In this document: positions 1-12,560 of the stretch, in pieces
Layout: the number at the start of each line of letters is the position of its first letter
Numbering within the stretch: the first letter of the stretch is position 1
Origin: Capitella teleta
Lineage: Eukaryota > Annelida > Polychaeta > Capitellidae
Direction of reading: 5' to 3'
Length of the DNA stretch: 64,000 nucleotides
Assembly: GCA_000328365.1 (NCBI GenBank)
Contig: KB297895.1
Location: 30,777 to 94,776 of the forward strand
Program-made: the position numbers and the translations under genes
Notes under the pieces: model-generated
What the model was told of the DNA's origin: nothing
The model's input: only the letters and a program-made list of their open reading frames with translations
Database searches by the model: none

Positions 1-229
1 CTCTGAAGTAATGTCTCAGAAATCGATGTAAGGGCTAGCTCATTAACATATTCATAAACTGTCTTAGAAATTGGTGATCATTTGCATAGTCCACTCAGCT
101 AAGAGTTACTGGTGATTCTTCAGAGTTTTGATTGCCTTATTTGAATGCACTTATGCGACCTCAGAAGAAATGTCTCAGAACCCCCCTTTTCCCTCTACTA
201 CTCCTAATGTAATTAGTTATAAAATAACT

Positions 230-733
230 TCATTCAATAAAATAATTCAAATTGAATACAGCATTAACAACCTCTTCATCGTCATCAATTTCTTCATCTT
301 CCTCCATGATGGCCGGATATGACATCACTTCCTCTGAAAAAAAAAGCCATTTGACATAACAGAACATGCATATGACAGAAGTAAATTGTTGTGAATTCTT
401 ACCTGATTCCGCTATCGCTCTCAATCTTTCAATGTCAACATCCTCATGTAGATTTTCTTCATTCTGCATATCTGACAAATAGATTGGAGTACATGTACAT
501 GCAAGAGCATTAGACACATACATACATGTGCAAAGCATGACAGAAGAAAAAAGGGTAAAAGTCCTAAATTCAATAAATTCAATTTGCAGCTTACCTTCAT
601 GGGTCATAATAAATACTTTGGCATTTCTCCGCCATGCATCAAACATGTTTTGAAGGGATGTGATGCAGTCCTTGCGTTTTTTCTCCCCCACCTTCTCCAG
701 GAGCTCCTCGAGAGAACCTGCTATTTCCTCCAT
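230..733 (-). CDS. Small acidic protein, function unknown (3 exons)
   Basis: I do not recognise this gene. Reading the minus strand, exons 733-595, 471-403 and 333-230 join in phase through clean GT...AG introns (donors GTAAGC and GTAAGA, T-rich acceptors) to give about 103 residues ending in a stop at 230. The N-terminal half looks helical and charged, beginning MEEIAGSLEELLEKVGEKKR. The C-terminal part is very acidic (EEDEEIDDDEEVV). There is no signal peptide or membrane segment. Just upstream of the ATG lies TTGACAG, which could be another splice acceptor, so the true N-terminus may lie further right and this may be only the 3' part of a gene. It is transcribed away from RPA1, with about 1.3 kb between the two ATGs. 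The regular phase of the three exons argues for a real gene; the function is not inferable. Confidence 0.55.
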   Translation of the reverse strand: MEEIAGSLEELLEKVGEKKRKDCITSLQNMFDAWRRNAKVFIMTHEGKLQIEFIEFRTFTLFSSVMLCTCMYVSNALACTCTPIYLSDMQNEENLHEDVDIERLRAIAESGKNSQQFTSVICMFCYVKWLFFSEEVMSYPAIMEEDEEIDDDEEVVNAVFNLNYFIE

Positions 734-1948
734 GACTACCTGTCAATAAATTCCAAAGCGTTCATTATATTAACTGTTTAAAGGATATATAACCGACGTT
801 TTCATGTCAGGGAGGATCATAAGCACTTCAGGCACAATCTAGTACTATTAGCTGTAGATGTGAAGAAGTCTACTATGACAAAGATCAATGGCAATGCTCA
901 TAAACTAAAAATGATCCAGTTCCCTTCAGAGCTGACAGTTTTATATTACACTTTATTATTTGGTGCCTTGTTACTTACATACAAGTCTTCTTCTGCTTCT
1001 GGCATGAGGCATGATTGAGCTTTACGGCTTCACCCAACCCTTTCGGTTAATATGGGAGCCAGAACAGAAACCCTGACCCAGGGGTTTCCCCTAAATCCAT
1101 AAGTAGCCAACTTGGTCAAATTATCAATACAGAAGCCAGGCACGAGATCATGTTAAATAATAAATCATAATCCCAAGGGTTCTTTATCCAGCATACTGTG
1201 ACTAAAAAAGACAGCAATACACAACACCAGGCCTTGATTAATGATAGTCACCAAAGAATTATAATTACAACAAATAAAATTCGTAATTCACGCTCATAAC
1301 CTGACACTGACCGTGCCGATAGGGCCCTTATTTTGTTCCAAGCCTCTTTATCGATAATTATTACTGATCCCTACAGATTTTGGCTACAGACTGGATCTAA
1401 TCGGGCCTCCCATCACTGTGACTGTCACAGATCAAACCGGCCAAAACATATGAACAATTAAAGACTAAATTTTGATAGGATAATGAGATTGGGAGGGATA
1501 AATACGGATATATAAATGATCAGCATGTTTTCAGGGTGAAAATCTAAATGATTATTGTGAATGACATTATATATTTCATAACATTATTCAAGATAAACTT
1601 CTTTACCAAGATATTTTGCCGCCAATCGCCATTCGCTTCAGGAAACGTATGGTTATCGGCAAAATATACCGCTATGACTTTTCCTGTTCTCTTATTTCAA
1701 AAAAATAAGTTTCGTGATGTCTGTATGCAATTATAGGCTTTCAAATTACTCTTGAAGGCGTGAAATGGCTTATTCGTCTATTTTACGGGTCAATGATTGA
1801 TCTGTAATGAAGTAACACATGATTTAAAGCCAAAGTTCTCACTGGGTAAGAGTTCAAAATTATTGCTTCCACCACCACATTTTCTGGGTACATGGTGGGT
1901 ATAGGGCCGAGCTTCATCAGTTCGTCAGATGAGCGGCTATAGACTTCG
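734..1948. other. Intergenic spacer between the acidic-protein gene and RPA1
   Basis: No convincing coding exon is seen. The stretch contains one copy of the window's SINE family on the minus strand (1016-1275, listed separately). The rest is AT-rich unique-looking sequence. Confidence 0.6.
1016..1275 (-). repeat. SINE body, copy 1
   Basis: The reverse complement matches the body of the SINE at 60146-60480: a GTAATTCTTTGGTGACT-like stretch, then AAGGCCTGG, a run about TACTGTCT...ATGC, GGGATTAT, and finally GGTTGGGTGAAGCCGTAAA. It is diverged, so this is an old copy, and the tRNA-like head is not recognisable here. Confidence 0.65.
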
Positions 1949-1966
1949 TGACGTCAGATTGGCGCC
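1949..1966 (+). promoter_or_regulatory. RPA1 proximal promoter: CRE and E2F-type sites
   Basis: A perfect CRE (TGACGTCA, 1949-1956) is followed after two bases by TTGGCGCC (1959-1966), which matches the E2F/DP consensus. It lies 56 bp before the RPA1 start codon. E2F control of DNA replication genes, including replication protein A, is well established in animals; the assignment here rests on motif and position only. Confidence 0.6.
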
Positions 1967-2021
1967 ATTTTGCGATTGTCAGCGAAAGCTTTTTGGGACG
2001 AGGGGAAACAAGTTGATCAAA

Positions 2022-5000
2022 ATGTCTTACAATCTAACAGCCGGAGCCATTGAGGTTTATATTACTTACATTTGTTTTATTTCATCGTTGCTAATTTTAT
2101 CTTGATTAAATTGACATGCTTGTTACGCGGACTTACCGTAATACGCCATTCACCAGTCGAGTGTCGTCACACAGTGTAGAGTGTTGAGTGTGAGTCACAC
2201 TGACAGTGACACTCACAGTGACTGACTGATCAGTCATCATCAGTCACTCAGTGGCCCGATGCCAAACGTGGCGCCTAGTAATTGAAGATAAAGCGGGTGT
2301 GCGCATAACATGGAATAGCCACCTCTGCAAGATGATAACCAGGCCTTTGATTATGGAATTTCTAGGAGAGCTGTTTTTCACTCTCTAAATTGTTTAGGCG
2401 AGTGATAATTAAAGTTGCTAAAAAATAGCCTCAGACCTCTTAGGCTTTCAAGTTGTAGATGCAGTATCGATCCATGGTGCAGTTCATGAGTTTTAATAAA
2501 ATGAAAATAAATTTGACAAAACATTTTCTATTGTTTAATTTTCAAAAAGGGAACAAACATAAATGCATAATAATACAGTGAAATTATCCTAATATATGAG
2601 TGTGCTTAAACTTAAATTTAATCAGAAAGATCTTCAATCTTGTATTTTATTTTCTACAAGCCAATCAAGATCAGCGTATTTTTGTCTTTCAAAACGGTCT
2701 GTTTCGTTCTTGTGTTACTAACGTTATGATTCGCAATCAATTTCATAACGTGCTTGTTTTGGTTTATAGCATTCATTACGCACACTTCCGGGGCGAGCGA
2801 TTCATAAAAGCTTTGGTGAGCAACATTCCGCTCTCCTAAAATCAATATTGCGCGAGCGATGCTGCACGAACAGGTCTATGTAACGGCGACTATATTTTAG
2901 AGTAATATCATTTATATCACACTGACTCCTCATACAATGTAAGAATGTTTTTAGCAGCTAAATGTATTTAGAAATCGAAAAATAACCACCACTTGAGAGC
3001 TGTTACATGAGAAAATGAATAGTAATTAATATAAATACGAAGACTGTGGAAGTTTGAACAAACAACTTCTCCACCATTGTTCTCGCGTGGAAATTTCGCG
3101 AGATCACGCGTGATCTTCAAGTCTTGCGAGATAAGTTTTGACAGCTGTCATTGATCCCATTTATGAGTGCCAGCTCGAACTTTATTCTTTTTTGCTCGCG
3201 CCTCAACACATGGAAGGTTATGGAGCAGCAAACATTTCCCTCAATATACGATCATTCAATTGTACAGATTGACTCCAGATAAGAGCTGTCACATTTTGTA
3301 AACAAAAAGCGCACGTGACATTCCGGTCTCGTGCGCCAGATGCATTCTGGGTTATTTTTGTTCACAACAACATGGCGCGATGTTGTTGATTTTCAAACAT
3401 TATTGTTAAAAAGCTGTGAAACACCGTTCAACAGGTAGCAACGTGTACAAAAGTTGGCTTTTTTTATTGTGTGAAGGATTCAAAGAATTTCACCAGCTAC
3501 TAAAAATAGTGATTTTATTCAATAAACATCCGTTTCTGGTTCACAAAAAAGTTTTAAAAAATGACAACAAAGCCCTTTAAATCATGCGCGCTTTAAATGA
3601 TCACCTGACGCCCTCGCAGGGTGCGCGCTTTCAATAAAACATGAAATCAATCTGGAACAGTATTAATGGCTGGTGTCACTCAATCTCTAATGCTGTAGAC
3701 AAAATAAATGTACCAAACATAGAGTAGGTAGGCCTATCATTAATTGTTGTGATGCCATCCAGGTTCTTCTGGCTACGCAGCCTGTTTTAAGAATTACTTA
3801 AAAATGGGTCACTGCCCACGCGCTTCCCTGGAATGCGCGTCTATATACGGTGAAACTGATATACTCTCAGCCTCTGCCTTAGCGCACTGTGTGTATAATC
3901 AAGACAATATGGTACTATATGCATACAATATGCATACTGTGGAACCTGTGGTATTTGAATAGCCAAAAATGCAAGAAAAATCGTTCGCATACCAGAGTTG
4001 CACATAAACTTCTGTCATGAGATAATCACCATGGTTACCCTAAAGGGCTCAATTGAGCTATGCCCTTTTAAGAATAAGAATAATTTATTGCAATGCGAAT
4101 ACTAGTAATCGGAAAAACACATTTGATCCTGATCTATATACAAGATAAATTATTTAAACGCAGGTGCAAAACGTGAGACAAGAAAAAAAAAAAAAAGATA
4201 TATAATTGCATTAACTGAAACAGGGAGAGTTTGTGTGAAATTTTATGCTTGAAAATGATTCATATCCTTATTCAAGGATGGACTCTTCCAAGCTGAGCTG
4301 TTCTATTCTGTGGAGGCACGTCCTTGTTCTTCGTTTCCAAACGCTGAATCAGCTAGGCGATGCGATACTTTTCTTCATATCACAGGAAGCACTTGGCATC
4401 TGGCCATATGTCTGTCTGACGGTCAATCAACAATGCCCTTTCCTGTCTGTCATGACTGCGAGTGATGCAGTCCTCAGTGAACGACATTACTGAGAAGTTA
4501 TCATACGAGTTCATGGGTTTTATTTGGCAAATGGCATCAGCAAAAGCTGTTTAAGCTATGGCCATAAATCCCATAATAATAAAAAAACATAACATAAATA
4601 GTTATATATATATATGGGTAATAAGTTTCATTGTTAAGCTTATTTATGAATGAATGACTGACCACTATGACTTACTTGCAGGATATAATGGGAGGATCGA
4701 AGGTGGAATCTCCAATCCTTCAATGCCTTGTGAGTTTTCCATCATGTTTTGTTAGCCAAAAATTGTATTAATATTCCCGACAGGACTGGAAGAAAATTTC
4801 GAGCCAGCAGGGAGCAGACCGTTTCCGCCTGCTGTTGTCCGATGGGGTCTGCAGCCACTCGTGTAGGTGTCGATCCTCTTGTCTGATCAATCAACGTCTT
4901 TTTCTAATTAACAGCTGCTATGTTGGCCACTCAGCTAAACGACAAAGTAACAAACGGAGAATTGGAGCCAAATTCAGTCATCAAATTGGATAAATATTTG

Positions 5001-7281
5001 TGCAACACAATCAATGGAAACAGGTTTGTTGGAAGTTTTATTTTATTTTGAAGTATTCAACTTTGATTTACTAGTTATATTTACTTTAGCTTCAACGATA
5101 TTATTTGCCTCTTTTCTTCTTTTTCCGATCAGACGTGTGATGATTCTCTTGGAGATCACAGTCATCGCTAAGGGCGCTCAGGTTGGCAGCAGACTTGGAA
5201 ACCCCACTCCATACAAATTGGGTGAAAGCAAAGAAGCGAAAGGTGATAATTTATTTACTCAGTTGATAAGAGTTTTTAATAATTATAACTTTCAATATTC
5301 AGTTGAACAACCAGTAGCTAAACCAGTTCAGAACTCCATCTCAAACAACCAACAGAACAAGCCTCAGAACTCGTTTTACAACAACAGCTCCAGCAAGCCC
5401 TTTGTGGCTGCGCAGCCGTCTATCAACGGACCAGGCGATTCCCCCGTTAGGGTGCACCCCATTTCCAGCCTTAATCCATATCAAAACCGGTGCGTAACTT
5501 CCGTTTAGAACCAAAATCAACCGCTTAGAACCCTTGCTGAAATCGCCTTTTCCCCCGCTCCAGATGGACCATCAAGGTTCGCGTGACCAGTAAGAGCCAA
5601 ATTCGCACTTGGAGCAATTCACGCGGTGAAGGCAAGCTCTTCTCCATGACTTTCATGGATGACTCTGGCGAAATAAAAGCCACTGCGTTCAAGGATCAAG
5701 TTGACAAATTCTACGACATGATTGAGATGAATAAAGTGAGGAAAAATTTCAAAAGATTTCCACAAAATTTATATGTATATATTTCTAGGTTTTCTTCGTC
5801 AAGAAAGGAACTCTAAAGACAGCCGATAAGCGTTACAACACAACTGATAATGATTACGAGATGACCTTCAATAACGACACTGAGATTATTCCATGCGATG
5901 ATGATACCTCACTCCCCACGATCAATTTCAACTTTGTCGAAATCGGCAATCTCCAGTCCGTTGAGCCCAACAGTAACGTCGGTGAGGGATTAAAAAATTC
6001 AAATATAGTTAGAATTTCCTAACTAAACTAATTTTGTTTAGATGTTCTTGGAGTTGTGAAATCTGTGGCTGAAGTCAGTACAATTACCACGAAACAAACA
6101 AACAAAGAACTCAAAAAACGAGAACTTGAGTTGGTCGACAGAGGTCAAGTCCTGGTCAGGCTGACCTTGTGGGGTTTGGAGGTCAGTGGATCAGTGGATT
6201 TAACCCGTTCTGCTCACAATATTCAATGTTCTTAGGCAGAGAACTTCAACTCCATGAACAACCCTGTTGTGGCAGCCAAGAATGTTCGTGTGTCGGACTT
6301 TGGAGGTCGCAGTCTGTCGTGTGGGAGCTCCTCACAACTGGTGCTCAATCCTGACATTCCACAAGCGCATCAACTCAGAGGCTGGTACGATAGCGAAGGC
6401 AGGAACGCTGACTTCAACGCTTATTCTTCGGAGGCAGCTGGATCTGGAAGTAAGGTTTCATCTCTCTTTTTTTCAATGTCGTTTATTGGCTTATTTTTTC
6501 TTCACAGGTCACAGCACCAACTGGAAATCGTTTGGAGATGTGAAATCTCAAAATCTTGGAACGGGAGAGAAAGGAGATTATTTCACGGCAAAAGGAACGA
6601 TAGTTTACCTGCGCAAGGAGAACTGCATGTACATGGTGATTATTCCATTTATTTTAAGAAATCAACCAATTTATGCTCATTATTTTTCATTTATTTTACC
6701 TTTACGCAAGGCTTGTCCTCAAGCTGACTGCAACAAGAAGGTCGTTGATCAGGCCAACGGTTATTATCGTTGTGAGAAATGCCAAAAGGAATTCCCTAAC
6801 TTCAAATGGCGAATGATTTTATCCGTGAGTGTCCCCACTGTACACTTGATTATAATAATTTATTTTGACCACAGGCCAATGTCGCTGATTTCTCTGATAA
6901 CCAATGGGTGACCTGCTTCCAGGAAAGCGCAGAGAATGTTCTGGGAATCAGTGCAGATGAACTTGGGAAATTGAGGAGCGAGGTTTGTTTAATTTTTAAA
7001 TTTTATTCTTTTGTCTAACATTGAATTTTCATAGAATGAAGCTGCTTTTGACAAAGTTTTTGATGAATCAGTTTTCAAATCATACGTTATGACGCTTCGA
7101 GCCAAAATGGAGACATACAACGTGAGTATGACTTATGTTTGACTCGTTTATGATATCACCTTGATTTGACCTTTAGGAGGAAACAAGGTTGAAGGTCATT
7201 TGTCTCAAGGCAACACCTGTCGTGGCGGAGGATTATCACAAGAAGCTAATTTCGGAGATTGAACAAATGTTGTCAATTTAG
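2022..7281 (+). CDS. RPA1: Replication protein A 70 kDa subunit (RPA1)
   Basis: Large subunit of the RPA heterotrimer, which binds single-stranded DNA in nuclear replication, repair and recombination. Fifteen exons join in phase: 2022-2054, 4682-4729, 4784-4862, 4915-5023, 5133-5242, 5303-5489, 5564-5735, 5789-5981, 6042-6181, 6236-6449, 6508-6635, 6711-6824, 6875-6982, 7035-7121, 7177-7281, giving 608 residues (human about 616). The N-terminal OB fold ([11 protein letters not shown], then SPILQCL) is followed by a Ser/Asn/Gln-rich linker and DBD-A from about residue 189 ([18 protein letters not shown], nearly the vertebrate sequence). DBD-B and DBD-C follow, and DBD-C has a zinc ribbon with Cys473, Cys478, Cys492 and Cys495. 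Exon 1 codes only 11 residues and is separated by a 2.6-kb intron from exon 2; every other intron is short. The start is fixed by homology to the vertebrate N-terminus. No defect is seen. Confidence 0.96.
2055..4681 (+). other. RPA1 intron 1 (2.6 kb)
   Basis: Bounded by GAG|GTTTAT and TTGCAG|GATATA. It holds a patch of short CAGT/ACTG/TGAC near-repeats (2160-2252, including palindrome TGACTGATCAGTCA), a perfect 16-bp palindrome AGATCACGCGTGATCT (3101-3116), and an inverted repeat CAACAACAT...ATGTTGTTG around a GGCGCG loop (3365-3388). It also has several TCTCGCG and CACGTG words. I find no coding exon or recognisable transposon. Confidence 0.6.
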
Positions 7282-7374
7282 TTGTGTATTTTTGTATATT
7301 TTTTGTGTGTTCAGAATGATTGGAGGGTGTTATCTTTATTTTTGTCATGTGTCAGCATTTAAAGCCTTTAATTG

Positions 7375-7380
7375 AATAAA
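7375..7380 (+). terminator. Polyadenylation signal of RPA1
   Basis: AATAAA 94 bp after the RPA1 stop codon, in an AT-rich 3' UTR context. Confidence 0.65.
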
Positions 7381-8733
7381 AAATGGATCATGTTTTGTGT
7401 ACTATCATTTATGGCATCATTTATTATGTGCTGGGATGTATTATGAGAAAAAACCCAATAAATTAAAATGCTTGTACACGGTTGAGTGCAACATTCAAAT
7501 GTGAATGTTGCAGGCTGCTCAGGAAAATACTAACCACAATCATACATGTGTGGTCATATGGTTAAATTACTGGTATGTACAATGTATATCTGCATGCCGA
7601 AAACACGATTCCTCGAAATAAGATTAATTTCCATGACCCCGACCCTTCCTCCTGTGCCACTGAACCATTTCACGAGCTGAAATCACGCGAGACTTGATCA
7701 TGTTGACCAACAATCCAGCAATGCAGTGTAGCGAGATCACGCCCCGTATTGCGTATGTTTCAGCTTGACCTCCTTATCCACCAACCATAACCTCTTAGCC
7801 AGTGGTTATTATTAGCAGTAATATGACCTAGGCGATTCGGAATTACCCGAAAGGGCGTCGCCATCAATGGTTATGCATGCACCTATAAATGCACCCGTTT
7901 CACAGCAAGGTTTCTGCACGATTCTCGACTACATATACCCGGTAATGGTGAAGGCCTATCGCAACTCGATCATCACATCATTTTCAACGATTGTCAAATC
8001 TCGATTCGTTAACGGCATACGGACTAATTCACAATGCATTAGTAAACCATGTAAAGTAAGTTAGTAACATAATGTATACATGTATTAGTAATACAAAACA
8101 CATGTACTTCCTCATTAATTTCAGCGCAGTATTGAACAAAAACACTGCATTGCTGCCAGAGACGTGGATCCAGGTGGATCCCTGGGGTGACGCAGAGAGG
8201 AATAATATTATAATTGAAATGGCGTTCCCATAGATATGGAGACGAGCTTCTTCCTGTTAGTATACATAAGAGATATGTAACGCGTTCTCATCCAAAACAT
8301 CGAATTTGAATGATGACTGGCATCAGTTTTGATTGGTTTTGTTTTTTGTTTTTGTTTTTGTTTGTTTGTTTGGTTTTTTTTGTTTTCCATGAGAGAGACT
8401 TTTCAAGTTTCCATCATCACATCCCCGTGACCCACGAGGCGCGGCTTCCATGTCATGAAAAGATCGAAACACATCGTAGCTCAGTCGCTTTGACCGCCTG
8501 ACTCCTATGCCACTCCGGAGTCCGGAAGGTTGAGGCTGGGATGCTGAATGCGTCATGCACGGCACGGCACAGTCTGCATGTGACGCGCGGGCCTTTGCAT
8601 GTTAAGTTGATGCACCAAAACATTGCACCAGTGGAGAGCTACTTTTTTAGCTGAATTTTTATGATTCATTTGAAACAACAATGTTTACTTTTGTCTTCAA
8701 AGATGAATGAGTCTCACCGAGAACTTCTCACAG
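7381..8733. other. Spacer between RPA1 and the NLR gene
   Basis: No supported gene. It contains a T/G-rich low-complexity tract (about 8330-8390) and a tRNA-like SINE head (about 8475-8535, GTAGCTCAGTCGC...CTATGCC). A segment near 8215-8290 resembles repeats at 12290 and 40770. The true 5' exon of the downstream NLR is expected here but I could not define it. Confidence 0.5.
8475..8540 (+). repeat. tRNA-like SINE head fragment
   Basis: The stretch TCGTAGCTCAGTCGCTTTGA, then a CTGACTCCTATGCC block and GGTTGAGGCTGGGA, aligns by eye with the tRNA-like head at 60150-60230. It looks like an isolated or very diverged copy. Confidence 0.4.
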
Positions 8734-11700
8734 GAATCTGGTGGCCCTGACGACAGATCTTGATCCAAGCGACATTTATGATGCACTCATAACAAGAGAT
8801 GTACTCACCTTGGACGACATGGAAAGAATCAGCACAACCGCCTCCTGCAGGAGGGATGCAGCTTTGGAGCTGATCAGTCTCCTGCTTCGCAAAGGACCCA
8901 CTGCCTTTGATGTGCTCATGCACGCCCTGCTTTCAACTTATCCCCATCTATACGATTTGCTATCAGGAGGTGTTGGCTCAAATTGGAAAACATTTGAAAG
9001 TGGGTTTCGACTCACAGATTTCCTCCAATCCTATTATAATTTATTCTTCTTCCCAGCTCTTCGATATGAGTTGCAAACTCACTATCAACATAAGTTGAGA
9101 TTCATCTACCCGATGCCATGGGTACAAGCGAACGGTTGAGTTTGGATGACATTTATGTTGAACGACAACTGCGTATGACCACAGGTCGTCACTGGTATGT
9201 GTTCTGTTGTGACCTGATTAAGATAACACAATGATGGCTACTAAATTCTACTTTATTTAGTGAAGGAAAACACATCACAATTGACCAACTATTTTCTCCT
9301 CACGAGGACCAGCAGAACGAACAAAAACCCAAACGACTCCTCATACAAGGCGACCCTGCCCTCGGCAAATCCACGATTTGTCAAATGCTGGCTTATAAAT
9401 GGAGCCAGCAATCGCTCGGAGGTGCCGCATCAGACTCATTTGAATTGATTGTTTATCTCCACGCTGCTGATTTCCGAGCTCAAACAACTGTCGCATCCGC
9501 AATTAAATATCACCTGCTTCCCAGGGACTGCAATATTTCACCCAGCCAAATCGCTGAAATACTTGAAGCCAAAACTGTTTTACTCATCATCGATGGCTTC
9601 GACGAGGCATATACGGATAACATGCTCTTAGATCAAGTAATCGAAAGGAGCATTCTGAAGCACAAAACTATTCAGATCACATCCAGACATAACTTCTTAT
9701 TGGACAAGCTGAAATACTTTGATTCAACATTCAGTCAATGGATATGATCGCCACCGCCAGGTTGAACATGTGGAAAGGTATGCAAAGCACCGGAATATTG
9801 ACTCTACTCCCCTTAAATCCATGCTTGATTACAAACAACTGGGAGACCTCTGTCAAAATCCCCTAAATTTGACTCTCCTATGCCTGCTGCACGAGGAAGA
9901 TGCGCAGTTTTTCATCACTCGGACTGGATTGTACACTTCAATACACAACATCATTAAACGTAAAGCCAGTGAGCGGATGGACCTCACTCCAAAGGAAGTT
10001 GAAGACTTGCTCTTTCGTCCCCTCTACAAGCTTGCTTTCGAAGCTTGTCGTAAGAACGAATATGTGCTCCGCGAGGGTGATTTTAGGAAAGTGTCCTGTG
10101 ATGTTGAGAGGGTTTCTCAAGTAGAATACCTCAGCAGAGAGGTCATCATCAGCCGCCTCCAGGAAGAAGTACGCTTTTCCTTTAGGCACAAAACATTCTT
10201 GGAATTCTTGACCGCCAAGCACATTGCAAATATGGAAACCGAAGACAGGCAGATTTGGCTTCAAAATTTGAGTTATACTGGATATCACATTCAGGTGGAA
10301 GAATTAGGGATTTATGATTCATTTGACTGGCGGGCAAACGAGCCTGTTCTTTTGTTTGTGTTTGGATCACTAAAGGACAATATTGATGCACTTGTGCAAA
10401 TGGCATCTGTAATCATGGACCAAACTCATTTATCAAAAGGTGACCTATCCCTACAACGTGATTCACTGTCATCACTACTGAAACACCGTTCGTGTGGTCC
10501 GTCTCATGTGTTGTTTAGGCTCATTGGTGAGCTTAATGTCTTGCCTTCAAATTCAAAACTCGTGGATGCAATAGTCCGACAATGTCCTTCTCAGATCAAC
10601 CTTGATGACGAATGCTCAGCTAGTTGCTTGAGGGGAATTCAGTTGATAGGTAATCTCCGCCTTGAACGCCCAATCTCTCTTGACTTCGATTTCAGAAACG
10701 TCTTGAACTTTGAGGAGCGGATCTCGGTCGTGAAGAAGTTAATCAAATGTAAAAACATCGATTGCTCGAGAATTCTGACAAATTCGTTTCATTACACCGA
10801 GCTGCGAGATATTATGACTGAATTGCGAGTTGGACACGCTGACTCATTTCAAGAGATCAGAGTTGAATATGACGACTTTAAGGATAACGTGTTCACTGAA
10901 ATACCGTCCACAAAAGTTTTGTACGGAGATGACTTGCGTGGCGTTCAGCTAAGAGGAGTGAACTCGCGGGGTGCGTGTCGATTTATGGAGGATGCCTTAG
11001 ATAAGCCGCTCACCTCATTTGGTTTAATACATTGCGAGCTTGACGACAGATGTACGGGACTTATATTTCAATTGTTGCTGAACCGAAATCTGCACAAGGT
11101 GGCATTGGTGTCACGGAAGCAATGCATGGGCCCCTTTCTCGGACATCTTGCTCATCTCTACAACTTGCAAAGTTTAGCGATTTCCATAACCATTGAGTTT
11201 ACCCAGGAAGAGAGGAATACTTGGGAGGCCATCCTGAAGATGAACACGATATCCAAATTGGCCATCACGTTTGTGGAACTGTCCGATAAAGGGTATGTTT
11301 GCAGGGACAACTTTCCTTCCGTTCTCTCAAATCTTAAGCGTCTTCATTTGCATAAATTCTCACTGAAATCACGACTGAATGACAACAATCTGATCGCTCT
11401 CTCTGGTGCTATTCGGTCATGGTCCAACCTGCAGGAATTGGAGATTAATCTTATCGGTGATTTTGGAACTGGCGAATGTGCGACCGAAAGTTCAGTCCGG
11501 ATATTTTTTGAGGCGATCACCAGCTGTTATCGTATGGAGATGCTGTGCCTTGAGGGTCTCCGGGTCCAAGACAGCTTAATTCCTGCTCTATGCACAATGA
11601 TGGAAACGCTGAGAGAGTTGAGGAGATTGAAGTTTGAGTTCTGCCACGAGGACAACTTAACCAAAGAAGGATTCGAACTCCTGGAGCCGTTTCTTAAACG

Positions 11701-11740
11701 CAAGGGTGTATCCATCGGATGCAATGGAAGAAAAATATAA
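8734..11740 (+). pseudogene. CARD-NACHT-LRR-like NLR, frame broken twice
   Basis: Intracellular innate immune receptor of the NLR class. Exons: 8734-8969, 9057-9194, 9261-11740. Exon 1 encodes a CARD (DLDPSDIYDAL, LTLDDMERI, AALELISLLLRKGPTAFDV). Exon 3 carries the NACHT ATPase with Walker A GDPALGKST and Walker B VLLIIDGFDEA, then TSRH sensor and winged-helix features (FSFRHKTFLEFLTAKHIAN). A long leucine-rich C-terminal half has weak LRR-like units, ending ISIGCNGRKI-like at 11740. Two frame changes interrupt it. In exon 2, near 9105-9125, the frame of LRFIYPMPWVQ does not continue into LSLDDIYVERQL. In exon 3, near 9735, FDSTFS passes to NGYDRHRQVEHV. No stop lies elsewhere. The exon 1 frame is closed upstream by TGA at 8708 with an acceptor at 8733, so an unseen exon must supply the ATG. 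It is either a young pseudogene or an intact gene with two assembly errors. Confidence 0.85.
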
Positions 11741-12290
11741 GTACGTGTGCATACCTGGATTTTACTTTTATCCGGACCATTATCAAAATTGTACATAGAT
11801 TGTGCAAATATATTGACAAGGTTATTCCCAATGTAGTTAAACCTGTTATTCAGTTAAGCCTCAATTAAGTTTTTATTTTTATTCTATCATCATGCAATTT
11901 TTGTTTAAGTATTTACGAATGTTGGTTCAAATTTTAAAGCATTGAGATAACTTCTGTATAGCACCTCTGTTCCGTGAGCGGTGACATTTTTCCATTTATT
12001 ATAACCATTATTAAATAACTTTGGACGCATTATTTCTCTGTTTCAAATTTCAACACAAAGTTTATTTATTCAACCTGTTCGCACTAAATGTTATAAGCCC
12101 TCATATTACATGTATCTTGTTCTGAACTAGTAACTGCTGTATTTTAGGATTATGTAACATTTCATTGTTTATAGCTTCGTACCTGTCATTGTATAATTTT
12201 GTCTGGTGCTTTCAAAAATAAATGGACAATAATTATGCTTTATGCTGCAACGTTTTTTCTCAACTCATCAGTCCAATCAGGGCCAGTCAA
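11741..12290 (+). other. NLR 3' flank with polyadenylation signal
   Basis: AT-rich sequence with an AATAAA at 12217-12222, about 480 bp after the NLR stop. No gene is seen. Confidence 0.45.
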
Positions 12291-12560
12291 ACATGCGCGG
12301 AGGTCGGCATTCGCATAGATATGAAGACCGGCTTCCTGTAATATACCAGATAGGACAATAGCCCAATCTTTCTATTGTGGCTTCCTAATTATCTTCCTAA
12401 AAAATATCCTTGCAGTACAGTCAATAGAGCCATCCGTAAATTTGCACAAAATAAAACAATCTAGTATCCGATTTAGAACATGTGTTTTTTTACAAAAGAA
12501 AGCTGAGACGACTTTACAAAAGAGAGCGCGCAATTCGCGTCGCTTTATTTTATACACTGG
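12290..12560. repeat. Diverged interspersed repeat (related copy at 40770-40960)
   Basis: Both regions share, in the same order, CATAGATATGAAGAC/CCTATGGAGAC, then a GTCAAT(A/T)(G/A)A(G/A)CCATCCG block, then TTTGCACAAAATAAA/TTCGCACGAAATAAA. A shorter match lies at 8215-8290. The family is not recognised. Confidence 0.4.
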
